From Micromonospora sp. RP3T (GTDB taxonomy: Bacteria > Actinomycetota > Actinomycetes > Mycobacteriales > Micromonosporaceae), in contig NZ_PYPS01000001.1 in the NCBI RefSeq assembly GCF_003027925.1, positions 62,001 to 126,000 on the forward strand: a DNA stretch of 64,000 bases. Reading direction: 5' to 3'. The position numbers were made by a program, and so were the translations under genes. A model generated the notes under the pieces. The model saw nothing but the letters and a program-made list of their open reading frames with translations. It searched no databases and was not told the DNA's origin. Positions 17,586-26,390 of the stretch are shown piece by piece; position 1 is the stretch's first letter, and the number at the start of each line of letters is the position of its first letter.

Positions 17586-18926
17586 TCACCAGTTGGTGGA
17601 GCCCGGGACGGTGGGCCAGGGGCGGTTCAGCGGCTTGATCAGGTACGCGATGCCGCCGGAGCCGGAGGCCACGGTGCCGTTGGCCCGGTAGCGCTTGGTG
17701 CGCTGCCAGATCTGCTCGAACTGCTCGCGCTGGTAGACGTTGCGCACCGCCTCGTTCGAGGACGACGCCGGGTCGTTGACGATCACGTCGCCGTCGGCGG
17801 TGAAGCCGACGATCACGAACAGGTGCCCGGAGGTGCCGTAGTTCGCCCCGTCCAGCTCCTCGGCCAGGAACGACTGCGACGTGACCACCGGGATGCCGGC
17901 GGCGATGAACCGTTCCGCCTCGTCCAGCGAGTGCAGCCGGGTGACGCGCGCCTCCAGACCGGGGAAGCCGGCGGCGTACGCGGTGTTGAACGGCCAGTTG
18001 CCGGCGCCGTCGTACTCGTGGTCGTAGGTCATCCGGGCGGCGTGGTCGACGGTCGGGTCGGCGTAGGCGGGGTCGACCCAGGCGGTGTCCTCGGCCGAGG
18101 GCTTGCGTCCCCAGTACTCGACCACCATCTCGGTGGAGGTGGGCGAGCACCACGCCTCGCCGCCGCCGTCGTACTCCGGGTACTCGCCGATGTGGACGTT
18201 CTGCGAGTAGCGGGGCACGGCCAGCTCGGTGCCCCAGGCGATGCCGCCCCGGCTCGGGGTGACGGTGAACCGGTCCGGCACGTTCGAGGCCATCGCGCCG
18301 ACCATCCGGACCTGCGGCGCGGCGGCCTGTCCGGGCGCGCGGTAGAGCGTCAGCCGGAGCTGGTACGAGCGCAGCAGCACCCCGGCCGAGGCGTCGTCGA
18401 CGGCGAACGTGTCGGTCCAGATGCTCGACCAGGGGTCACCCTGACCGTCCAGCGTGGCCCGCTTGATGTCCTGGTCGCCGGAGGCCCAGCGGCCCATCAC
18501 GTACCACGGGGTCTGGGCTCCGGTGTTGTAGGTGCCGTGCAGCTCGACCTGGATCCAGGTGCCGGCGGGGGTGCTGGCGTTCCAGGACGCGACAAGTTCG
18601 GTGGCGTCGAACCCGATCCGCCGCTCGGGTGAGGTCCAGGTGGCGTACTCCCAGGTGCGGGTGGCGCCGGTGTGTTCGTCGGTGAACTCGACTGTGCCGG
18701 CGGGTCGGGCGATGGTGAGCGCCGGCTGGCGGCCGGGCACGGCGCGGGTGCCCTGGTGCGTGCCGGTACGCCAGTCGGGGTAGCGGGAGAACTCCTGGAA
18801 CGTGATCTGTTCGTCGTGGGTGACGCCCGGCCGGGGGCCGTGGGCCTGGGCGGGTGCGGTGGTGCCGAGCAGGGTGAGCGCGGTCAGGCCGGCGAGGGCG
18901 ACCGCGCGCAGGGGTCTTCCGAACAT
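17586..18926 (-). CDS. secreted C39-family cysteine peptidase
   Basis: A 446-residue exported protein. The signal peptide ends near TAPAQA. An N-terminal beta-rich region (to about residue 220) resembles a carbohydrate- or protein-binding part. The C39-like papain fold follows: catalytic Cys in GGGEAWCSPTSTEMV, His in GTSGHLFVIVGF, and VIVNDPASS with the third residue. The ATG at 18926 is chosen from GGAG six bases upstream; a start at 18950 would add 8 residues before the signal peptide. It probably cleaves an extracellular peptide or protein. Confidence 0.8.
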   Translation of the reverse strand: MFGRPLRAVALAGLTALTLLGTTAPAQAHGPRPGVTHDEQITFQEFSRYPDWRTGTHQGTRAVPGRQPALTIARPAGTVEFTDEHTGATRTWEYATWTSPERRIGFDATELVASWNASTPAGTWIQVELHGTYNTGAQTPWYVMGRWASGDQDIKRATLDGQGDPWSSIWTDTFAVDDASAGVLLRSYQLRLTLYRAPGQAAAPQVRMVGAMASNVPDRFTVTPSRGGIAWGTELAVPRYSQNVHIGEYPEYDGGGEAWCSPTSTEMVVEYWGRKPSAEDTAWVDPAYADPTVDHAARMTYDHEYDGAGNWPFNTAYAAGFPGLEARVTRLHSLDEAERFIAAGIPVVTSQSFLAEELDGANYGTSGHLFVIVGFTADGDVIVNDPASSSNEAVRNVYQREQFEQIWQRTKRYRANGTVASGSGGIAYLIKPLNRPWPTVPGSTNW

Positions 18927-19132
18927 GGCAGCTCCACGGGGAAACGGCATCGTTGCCGTTCACTGTCGTCCTTGGCGGGAAGTTTCGCCAGATGTTCAGC
19001 CATGGAAAATCATTGCCGACGTGAGGATCAGGTCGGGATGGTTCATGACAACGACGGATGTTGATATGACCATGTGACTGCTGGTGAAGTGTGCGGACAA
19101 CGGGATCTCCCCGTACCCCGAGGAGGTTGTCC

Positions 19133-20446
19133 ATGGCCCTCCGCACGTCCCCGCTGCGCCGCCGGCTCGCGATCGTCGCCGCCGTCGGCCTGATCCTGGT
19201 CACCGCCGCCGCCGGGCCGGCCGCCGCCCGCCCCGACCCGGACCGGGCCGGCGAGTCCGCCGCCGTCGCCTACCGGGTGCTCGGCCCGCGCACCGTCGCC
19301 GACCGCACCGCGGTCGCCCGCACCGGCGCCGCCATCGACTACTCCGAGCACGGCGTGCTGCACGTCACGGCCACCACCGCCGAGGCGAACGCGATCACCC
19401 GGCTCGGCTTCCGGCTGGAGAAGGACGTCGCCCCGGCACCGGCCGGCGGCGCGACCGCGTACGCGTTCCCGCCCGCCGACTCGAACTACCACGACTACGC
19501 CGAGCTGACCGCGGTGGTGAACCAGGTGGTCGCCGACCACCCGAGCATCGCCCGCAAGCTCAGCATCGGCACGTCCTACCAGGGCCGGGACCTGATGGCC
19601 GTGAAGATCTCCGACAACGTCGGCACCGACGAGAGCGAACCGGAGATCCTGTTCAACGCCCAGCAGCACGCCCGCGAGCACCTGACCGTCGAGATGGCGA
19701 TCTACCTGCTCAACCTGTTCACCGACAACTACGGCACCGACTCCCGGATCACCGGCATCGTGAACTCCCGGGAGATCTGGATCGTGCCCACCGTCAACCC
19801 GGACGGCAGCGAGTACGACATCGCCACCGGCTCCTACCGCTCCTGGCGGAAGAACCGGCAGCCCAACAGCGGCTCCACGTACGTCGGCACCGACCTGAAC
19901 CGCAACTGGGGCTACCAGTGGGGCTGCTGCGGCGGCTCGTCCGGCACGAAGTCGTCGGACACCTACCGCGGCCCGTCCGCCTTCTCCGCCCCGGAGACCG
20001 CCGCGCTGCGCAACTTCGTCAACAGCCGGGTCGTCGGCGGGGTGCAGCAGATCAAGGCGAACATCGACTTCCACACCTACTCCCAGCTGGTGCTCTGGCC
20101 GTACGGCTACACGTACAGCAACACCGCCACCGGGATGACCGCCGACCAGTACAACACGTTCGCCACCATCGGCCAGCAGATGGCGGCCAGCAACGGCTAC
20201 ACCCCGGAGCAGTCCAGCGACCTCTACATCGCGGACGGCACCAGCATCGACTGGATGTGGGGCACCCACAAGATCTGGGCGTACACGTTCGAGATGTACC
20301 CCGGCTCGGCCTCCGGCGGCGGCTTCTACCCGCCCGACGAGGTGATCCCGGCGCAGACCTCGCGCAACCGGGACGCCGTGCTGACGCTCTCCGAGTACGC
20401 CGACTGCCCGTACCGGGCGATCGGCAAGCAGAGCCAGTACTGCTGA
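19133..20446 (+). CDS. secreted M14-family zinc carboxypeptidase
   Basis: A 437-residue exported carboxypeptidase. The signal peptide covers residues 1 to about 32. A propeptide-like region precedes the M14 domain (about 115-437). Zinc ligands are H179 and E182 (QQHAREH) and H314 (NIDFHTYSQ); the catalytic Glu is E387 (YTFEMYP). NPDG and DLNRNW are further family motifs. The start has a textbook AGGAGG six bases upstream. It removes C-terminal amino acids from extracellular peptides. The divergent C39 peptidase, 206 bases away, may act on the same substrates. Confidence 0.9.
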   Translation: MALRTSPLRRRLAIVAAVGLILVTAAAGPAAARPDPDRAGESAAVAYRVLGPRTVADRTAVARTGAAIDYSEHGVLHVTATTAEANAITRLGFRLEKDVAPAPAGGATAYAFPPADSNYHDYAELTAVVNQVVADHPSIARKLSIGTSYQGRDLMAVKISDNVGTDESEPEILFNAQQHAREHLTVEMAIYLLNLFTDNYGTDSRITGIVNSREIWIVPTVNPDGSEYDIATGSYRSWRKNRQPNSGSTYVGTDLNRNWGYQWGCCGGSSGTKSSDTYRGPSAFSAPETAALRNFVNSRVVGGVQQIKANIDFHTYSQLVLWPYGYTYSNTATGMTADQYNTFATIGQQMAASNGYTPEQSSDLYIADGTSIDWMWGTHKIWAYTFEMYPGSASGGGFYPPDEVIPAQTSRNRDAVLTLSEYADCPYRAIGKQSQYC

Positions 20447-20529
20447 CCTCACCCGGCGGCGGGGACCCCGGTCCCACCCCCACCGGGGTCCCCGCCCACC
20501 CCCGCCCGTCCGGGTGATCTTCGCTGGTC

Positions 20530-20680
20530 GTGCGCTACGGTGGCACCGACCGTGCCACAGCGAAGCCGGTGCGAAACCGGCGCTGTCCCGCAACTGTGAT
20601 GCCCCGTACGGTCGGCGTCGGCCTCCCGCCGGCGCCGACGGACGTGGGACGAGCCAGGTCGCCTGCGGCCCGGTCGCGAC
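20530..20680 (+). ncRNA. adenosylcobalamin riboswitch (cobalamin family)
   Basis: The leader of the btuFCD operon matches the cobalamin riboswitch pattern. The core GAAGCCGGTGCGAAACCGGC and GCTGTCCCGCAACTGTGAT (about 20571-20600) is followed by a GC-rich stem and the B12 box GAGCCAGGTCGCCTGC (20651-20666). The aptamer ends about 100 bases before the btuF start, leaving room for an expression platform. It should lower btuFCD expression when cobalamin is plentiful. Confidence 0.9.
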
Positions 20681-20682
20681 AC

Positions 20683-20763
20683 GCGCCTTCGAGGAAGGGC
20701 GCCTCGCGGACGGGGCCCTTTCAACCTGTCGGCGAAGCACCACGCTCCTCGACCGACAGGAGG
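20683..20763 (+). promoter_or_regulatory. riboswitch expression platform with ribosome-site-sequestering stem
   Basis: Two hairpins follow the aptamer. GCGCCTTC (20683-20690) pairs with GAAGGGCGC (20694-20702). CCTGTCGG (20725-20732) is an exact complement of CCGACAGG (20753-20760), and the latter runs into the AGGAGG ribosome site (20758-20763) of btuF. The second stem would hide part of the site, implying translational control. This is read from sequence symmetry, not from folding computation. Confidence 0.6.
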
Positions 20764-20767
20764 ACCT

Positions 20768-21700
20768 GTGACCCGACGTACCCCTCGGCTCTTCGCCACC
20801 GCGCTCGCGGCCGGCGTGCTGCTGCTCGGCGGCTGCGCCGAGAAGACCTCGACCGACACCCCCGCCACCGGCGCGTCCGGCGGCTCGTTCCCCGCCAGCG
20901 TGGGCAACCTGACGCTGGAGAAGCGCCCCGAGAAGATCGTCTCGCTGTCGCCGACCTCGACCGAGATGCTCTTCGCCATCGGCGCCGGCAAGCAGGTCAC
21001 CGCCGTCGACGACCAGTCGAACTACCCGGCGGACGCGCCGAAGACCGACCTCTCCGGCTACCAGCCGAACGCCGAGGCGATCGCCGCGAAGAGCCCCGAC
21101 CTGGTGGTGATCACCAATGACACCAACAAGATCGCCAGCCAGCTCGTCGCGCTGAAGATCCCGGTCCTGCTCACCCCGGCCGCGACCACGCTCGACGACA
21201 CGTACCGGCAGCTCACCGACCTGGGCAAGCTCACCGGCCATCCGACCGAGGCGGACGCCGTGGTGCGGAAGATGAAGGACGACATCACCGCGCTCACCAA
21301 GGACCTGCCCAAGCGCGCCGAGAAGCTGACCTACTACCACGAGCTGGGTCCGGAGCTGTACACCGCGACCAGCAAGACGTTCATCGGCACCATCTACGCG
21401 CTCGCCGGGCTGGAGAACATCGCCGACCCGGCCGACGCCGGCGGCAAGAGCGGCGGCTACCCGCAGCTCTCCCAGGAGGTCATCGTCAAGGCGAACCCCG
21501 ACTTCGTCTTCCTGGCCGACACCAAGTGCTGCCAGCAGAGCGCCGACACGGTCAAGGCGCGCAGCGGGTGGGCCGGCCTCACCGCGGTCAAGAACAACCA
21601 GGTCGTGGCGCTCGACGACGACATCGCCTCGCGTTGGGGCCCGCGCGTCGTCGACCTGCTGAAGGCGATCGTCGACGCCACCGCCAAGGTTCCGGCCTGA
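20768..21700 (+). CDS. btuF: cobalamin ABC transporter substrate-binding lipoprotein
   Basis: A 310-residue periplasmic-binding-type lipoprotein (BtuF/FecB class). The signal peptide ends in the lipobox LLGGC with Cys23 as lipid anchor. The segment EKIVSLSPTSTEMLFAIGAG and later lobes are typical of class III binding proteins with a single helix hinge. The GTG at 20768 has AGGAGG upstream. The riboswitch ahead of the operon and the permease and ATPase genes behind it point to cobalamin or a cobalamin precursor rather than a siderophore. Confidence 0.88.
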   Translation: MTRRTPRLFATALAAGVLLLGGCAEKTSTDTPATGASGGSFPASVGNLTLEKRPEKIVSLSPTSTEMLFAIGAGKQVTAVDDQSNYPADAPKTDLSGYQPNAEAIAAKSPDLVVITNDTNKIASQLVALKIPVLLTPAATTLDDTYRQLTDLGKLTGHPTEADAVVRKMKDDITALTKDLPKRAEKLTYYHELGPELYTATSKTFIGTIYALAGLENIADPADAGGKSGGYPQLSQEVIVKANPDFVFLADTKCCQQSADTVKARSGWAGLTAVKNNQVVALDDDIASRWGPRVVDLLKAIVDATAKVPA

Positions 21701-21702
21701 CC

Positions 21703-22854
21703 GTGGCCGTACGACCGGCGGACCCCGCGCCGGCCGGGACGCCCGACGCGTCCCGGCCGGCCGATCGACTGCCACACCCCCGTCGGGGCGCGACACCCGC
21801 CGACGCTCCGGCCCGGTCGGCCGGGCTGCGCACACGTTGGCTGCTCGCCGGCCTGGTGGCGGTCCTCGTCGCGCTGGTGGCCGGCGTCTCGTTCGGCCCG
21901 GTCAGCCTGCCGCCCGGCAGCGTCGCGGCGGAACTGCTCAACCTGCTGCCCGGTGTGCACCTGGACAGCGGCCTCACCGCGCAGGAGGTCGCCATCGTCA
22001 CCGAGCTGCGCCTGCCCCGGGTCGTGCTCGGTCTGCTCGTCGGCGCGCTGCTCGCCCTGGCCGGCGGCTGCTACCAGGGCGTCTTCCGCAACCCGCTGGC
22101 CGACCCGTACCTGCTCGGCGTGGCCGCCGGGGCCGGGCTCGCGGTCACCGCGGCGATCGTGCTCGGCGCCGGGGCCGGGGCGCTCACCGGCCTGCCGGTC
22201 ACCGTCCCGCTCGCCGCGTTCGTCGGCTCGCTCGGCGCGGTGGCGATGACGTACCTGCTCGGCGCCGCCGGCGGCCGGGACCGCTCCCCGGCCACGCTGA
22301 TCCTGGCCGGGGTGGCCGTGTCGGCGTTCCTCGCCGCCGGGCAGACCTACCTGCTGCAAGCGCACTCGGACAGCCTCCAGCAGGTCTACTCCTGGCTGCT
22401 CGGGCGGCTCTCCACCGCCGGCTGGCACGACGTGCTGCTGGTCCTGCCGTACTTCCTGCTCACCGCCGTGGTGGTGCTGGCGCACCGGCGGGAGCTGGAC
22501 GTGCTCGCCCTCGGCGACGACGAGGCCACCAGCCTCGGGCTGCACCCGCAGCGGTCCCGCTACCTGCTGATCGCCGCCGCCTCGCTGGGCACCGCCGCCG
22601 CGGTCTCCGCCTCCGGCCTGATCGGTTTCGTCGGCATCATCGTGCCGCACACCGTCCGGCTGCTCGCCGGCTCCAGCCACCGGGTGATCCTGCCGCTGTC
22701 GATGCTCTTCGGCGGCGCGTTCCTGGCGCTGACCGACGTGGTCGCCCGGACCGCCGCGGCACCCGCCGAGATCCCCATCGGCGTGGTGACCGCGCTGCTC
22801 GGCGGCCCGTTCTTCGTCCTGATCCTGCGCACCGCCCGCGGGGTGCGCGCGTGA
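21703..22854 (+). CDS. btuC: cobalamin ABC transporter permease (FecCD/BtuC family)
   Basis: A 383-residue membrane protein with about ten helices. The first 45 residues are polar and Pro/Ala-rich, longer than usual for BtuC. Family segments include LPRVVLGLLVGALLALAGG and FRNPLADPYLLG, with SGLIGFVGIIVPHTVRLL near the C-terminus. The GTG at 21703 is two bases after the btuF stop. The stop codon is the TGA of GTGAGC at the first copy of a 60-bp junction repeat. Confidence 0.9.
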   Translation: MAVRPADPAPAGTPDASRPADRLPHPRRGATPADAPARSAGLRTRWLLAGLVAVLVALVAGVSFGPVSLPPGSVAAELLNLLPGVHLDSGLTAQEVAIVTELRLPRVVLGLLVGALLALAGGCYQGVFRNPLADPYLLGVAAGAGLAVTAAIVLGAGAGALTGLPVTVPLAAFVGSLGAVAMTYLLGAAGGRDRSPATLILAGVAVSAFLAAGQTYLLQAHSDSLQQVYSWLLGRLSTAGWHDVLLVLPYFLLTAVVVLAHRRELDVLALGDDEATSLGLHPQRSRYLLIAAASLGTAAAVSASGLIGFVGIIVPHTVRLLAGSSHRVILPLSMLFGGAFLALTDVVARTAAAPAEIPIGVVTALLGGPFFVLILRTARGVRA

Positions 22855-22969
22855 GCGCGAGGAGTGAGCCGGGTTTGCGAGCCCCGCAGTCGCACGCCCG
22901 GGGGACCAGCGTGAGCGCGAGGAGTGAGCCGGGTTTGCGAGCCCCGCGGTCGCACGCCGGGGGACCAGC
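22851..22969 (+). repeat. two tandem copies of a 60-bp junction repeat (btuC/btuD)
   Basis: Copy 1 is 22851-22910 (60 bases) and copy 2 is 22911-22969 (59 bases, one C lost). They differ at one further base. Each begins GTGAGCGCGAGGAGTGAGCC and ends in GGGGGACCAGC, and the base after copy 2 starts another GTGAGC, the btuD start. The first GTGA contains the btuC stop. The arrangement looks like a GTGA stop/start overlap pulled apart by insertion of the unit and then duplicated. A third copy lies at 35398-35457. Confidence 0.9.
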
Positions 22970-23742
<773 letters not shown>

Positions 23743-23746
<4 letters not shown>

Positions 23747-23826
23747 GGCGGGGGCCCTTCTTAACAGGTGGCGTTAAGAGGGGCCCCCGCCTCTACCAAA
23801 TGCGTTAAGAAGGGCCCCCGCCTTAC
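23743..23826. terminator. three-armed alternative hairpin between convergent genes
   Basis: The left arm 23743-23765 (starts GTAAGGCGGGGGCCC) is an exact 23-base complement of the right arm 23804-23826. It also complements the middle arm 23773-23793 at 20 of 21 positions. The left arm can therefore pair with only one partner at a time. The btuD stop codon is within the left arm. It is probably a bidirectional terminator; duplication of one arm would explain the third copy. Confidence 0.7.
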
Positions 23827-23829
23827 ACC

Positions 23830-24588
23830 TCAGCGGAGGGTGGAGATGGAGAAGAGCGCGCCGTGGGGGTCGCGGAGGGCGGCGGAGCGGCCGGCCGGAT
23901 TGTCCCGGGGCGGAACGAGGATGGTGCCGCCCAGTTCGGCGGCGCGGGCCGCGGTGGCGTCGGTGTCCTCCACCCCGAAGTAGACCGTCCAGTACGCCGG
24001 CAGGTCGGCGGGGAGCGGCTCGGCCGCCGGCAGCATGCCGGCGACGATGCGGGCGCCGCAGCGCCATCCGATGTAGGGGGCCGGCCCGGTCGACCGTTCC
24101 TCGGGATGCCAGCCGAAGACCAGCGCGTAGAACTCCCGGGCTCCCTCCGGATCCGGGGTGACCAGCTCGTTCCAGCACATCGCGCCGGGCGCGTTGAACA
24201 ACTCCGCGCCGCGCATCGCCATCGGCTGCCAGACGCTGAACACCGCGCCGGCCGGGTCGGCGAGCACCGCCATCCGGCCCTGCGCGGCGACGTCGAACGG
24301 GGCGACGACCACCTGCCCGCCGGCCGCCGCGACCCGGGTGGCGACCAGGTCGGCGTCGTCCGTGGCTACGTACGTCGACCAGACCGGCACCTGGTCCGGC
24401 GTGGCCGGTGGGCCCACACCGGCGACCGCCTTGCCGTCCTTGAGGAAGACGGTGTAGCCGCCGGCGTCCGGCACTGTGGAGATCCGTCCGGTCCAGCCGA
24501 ACAGTTGCGGGTAGAACCGTCTCGCGTCATCCAGTCCGGGGGTGGCCAGGTCGGTCCAGCAGGGTGTGCCGGGCTCGACGCCGTTCAC
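23830..24588 (-). CDS. VOC (glyoxalase/bleomycin-resistance fold) protein, two-domain
   Basis: A 252-residue protein of two vicinal-oxygen-chelate modules. Both carry the start-strand pattern (CWTDLATPGLDDARRFY and CWNELVTPDPEGAREFY) and the end pattern (LADPAGAVFSVWQ and LRDPHGALFSIS). The two halves are alpha-beta repeats of about 120 residues each. The GTG at 24588 is chosen because GGAAGG lies about eight bases upstream. The substrate is unknown; related actinomycete proteins are annotated as glyoxalase-like or hydrolase-like. Confidence 0.78.
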   Translation of the reverse strand: MNGVEPGTPCWTDLATPGLDDARRFYPQLFGWTGRISTVPDAGGYTVFLKDGKAVAGVGPPATPDQVPVWSTYVATDDADLVATRVAAAGGQVVVAPFDVAAQGRMAVLADPAGAVFSVWQPMAMRGAELFNAPGAMCWNELVTPDPEGAREFYALVFGWHPEERSTGPAPYIGWRCGARIVAGMLPAAEPLPADLPAYWTVYFGVEDTDATAARAAELGGTILVPPRDNPAGRSAALRDPHGALFSISTLR

Positions 24589-24682
24589 GGTGACCCCTTC
24601 CGCCGGGGGTGGCCCCGCTGGCCCGCCCTGCCGGCATCGTGGCACCATCGGACCGGCCGCCGGGCCGGAACCGGACAAAACG

Positions 24683-25420
24683 TCAGCGGAAGCGGCGTCC
24701 CTCGTCCCGCCGGTACGCCCAGCCGGCGACCGCGGCGAGCGCCACCACCCAGACCACCAGCATCACCAGCGCCCGGGGGTCGGGCCGCCAGTCGGTGACC
24801 GCCGCCCACATCAGCTCCACCGCGCCCCGGGTCGGCAGGTAGGGGGCGACCGCCCGGACGAATCCGGGGGCCTGGTCCGGTGCGGAGAGCAGGCCACCGC
24901 CGAACGCCAGTGGGAAGAAGAGCACCTGGGCCACCACGATCGCCGCCTTGCTCGGCAACGAGTAGCCGATCGCGAGGCCGAGCAGCGTGAACGGCACCGA
25001 GATCACGGCGACCGCGGCGAGCCCGATCAGGAACTGCGCCACGGTGACCCGCGCCGCGGTGGCCACCGCCGCGATCACCACCACCGGCACCATCGACAGG
25101 TAGGTCAGCACCAGGCCGGCCAGGATCCGCCCGGCCAGGCGCGGCGCCGGCCCGGCCGGCAGGGTCCGGGTGTACGGGTTCCAGGGCTGGTCGCGGTCCT
25201 CGGCGACGCCCACGCCGTACTGGAAGATGTTGGCGCTCATGGTCGCGAACGTGACCATGGCGGCGGTGGCGTAGGTGGCGCCGGTGGGATCGTCGCCGGC
25301 GAACGGCACCACGAAGAAGAGCATCGCGGCGGCGGGGAAGAACGCGCTGCCCACCACCGCCACCGGGATCCGGATGATCTCCAGGAGCTGGTAGCGGGCG
25401 TGGACCAGGGCGAGCGGCAC
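24683..25420 (-). CDS. ABC-2 type transporter permease
   Basis: A 245-residue membrane protein with six hydrophobic segments and the ABC-2 layout. It begins at GTG 25420 with GGAG seven bases upstream, nine bases after the stop of the ATPase gene. It should form the membrane part of an exporter. The substrate is not predictable; such pairs in actinomycetes often export antibiotics or lipids. Confidence 0.83.
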   Translation of the reverse strand: MPLALVHARYQLLEIIRIPVAVVGSAFFPAAAMLFFVVPFAGDDPTGATYATAAMVTFATMSANIFQYGVGVAEDRDQPWNPYTRTLPAGPAPRLAGRILAGLVLTYLSMVPVVVIAAVATAARVTVAQFLIGLAAVAVISVPFTLLGLAIGYSLPSKAAIVVAQVLFFPLAFGGGLLSAPDQAPGFVRAVAPYLPTRGAVELMWAAVTDWRPDPRALVMLVVWVVALAAVAGWAYRRDEGRRFR

Positions 25421-25429
25421 GGTGGTCTC

Positions 25430-26317
25430 CTAGGCGGGGGTGGGCGCGGGCCGGGCGTCGGCCGTGATGGCGAGGAACGCCTCCTCCAGCGAGGTGGGGC
25501 GGACCTCCAGGTCGCGGAACGCCACGCCGGCGGTGACCAGGTCGCGGACGAGCTGGTCGGCGTCGGTGGTGAGCAGGTGGACCCGCCCGTCGACGCGTTC
25601 GGTGGCGACCACCCCGGGCAGCGCCGGCAGGTCGTCGGCGACCAGGCTGACCCGGCGTACGCCGACGATGCCCCGGATCGCCGCCACCGAGTCGTCGGCG
25701 AGCACCCGACCCTGGCCGATCACCATCACCCGCTGGGCGAGCGCCTCCACCTCCTCCAGGTAGTGGCTGCTCAGCAGCACCGTGCCGCCGTCGGCGTGGA
25801 AGCCGCGGATCGCGTCCCAGAGCGCGTGCCGTGCTTCCACGTCGAGCCCGGTGGTGGGCTCGTCCAGCACCACCAGCCGGGGCCGGCCGACGAACGCCAG
25901 CGCCACGGCCAGCCGCCGGCGTTGCCCGCCGGAGAGGCCGCCGGTCTGCCGCCGCACCTGGTCGGCGAGGCCGAACCGGTCGAGCAGCTCACCCCGGGGC
26001 ACCGGGTCGGGGAAGTGCGCGGAGACGAAGTCGACCACCTCGCCGACCCGCAGCGTGCCGGGCAGGCCGGTCTCCTGCGGGGTCACCCCGAGCTGCCGCC
26101 GGCTCGCCGGGTCGCGTGGGTCACCGCCGAGCAGCTCGACCCGGCCGGCGGTCGGACGGCGCAGCCCCACCAGCAGGTTGATCAGGGTGCTCTTGCCGGC
26201 GCCGTTCGGGCCGAGCAGGCCGACCAGTTCCCCGGCCCGGACGGTCAGGTCGACCCGGTCCAGCGCCAGCACCTCGCCGTAGCGGCGGCTGACCTGTTCG
26301 GCGCGGGCCAGGATCAT
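25430..26317 (-). CDS. ABC exporter ATP-binding protein
   Basis: A 295-residue ATPase of the daunorubicin-resistance/multidrug type. Walker A is GPNGAGKST, the Q-loop region is GVTPQETGLP, the signature is LSGGQRRR, and Walker B is LVVLDEPTTGLD. The last 80 residues form the extra domain common to DrrA-like ATPases. ATG 26317 is preferred over the adjacent GTG 26320, as GAGGAG is seven bases upstream of it. It partners the following permease. Confidence 0.86.
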   Translation of the reverse strand: MILARAEQVSRRYGEVLALDRVDLTVRAGELVGLLGPNGAGKSTLINLLVGLRRPTAGRVELLGGDPRDPASRRQLGVTPQETGLPGTLRVGEVVDFVSAHFPDPVPRGELLDRFGLADQVRRQTGGLSGGQRRRLAVALAFVGRPRLVVLDEPTTGLDVEARHALWDAIRGFHADGGTVLLSSHYLEEVEALAQRVMVIGQGRVLADDSVAAIRGIVGVRRVSLVADDLPALPGVVATERVDGRVHLLTTDADQLVRDLVTAGVAFRDLEVRPTSLEEAFLAITADARPAPTPA

Positions 26318-26390
26318 CACAGGCTCCTCGGGCGGGGGACGGTCCTTCCCTGTGTACCGCGTCGGTGCCAGCCGGGTTGCCCCGGGCCGG

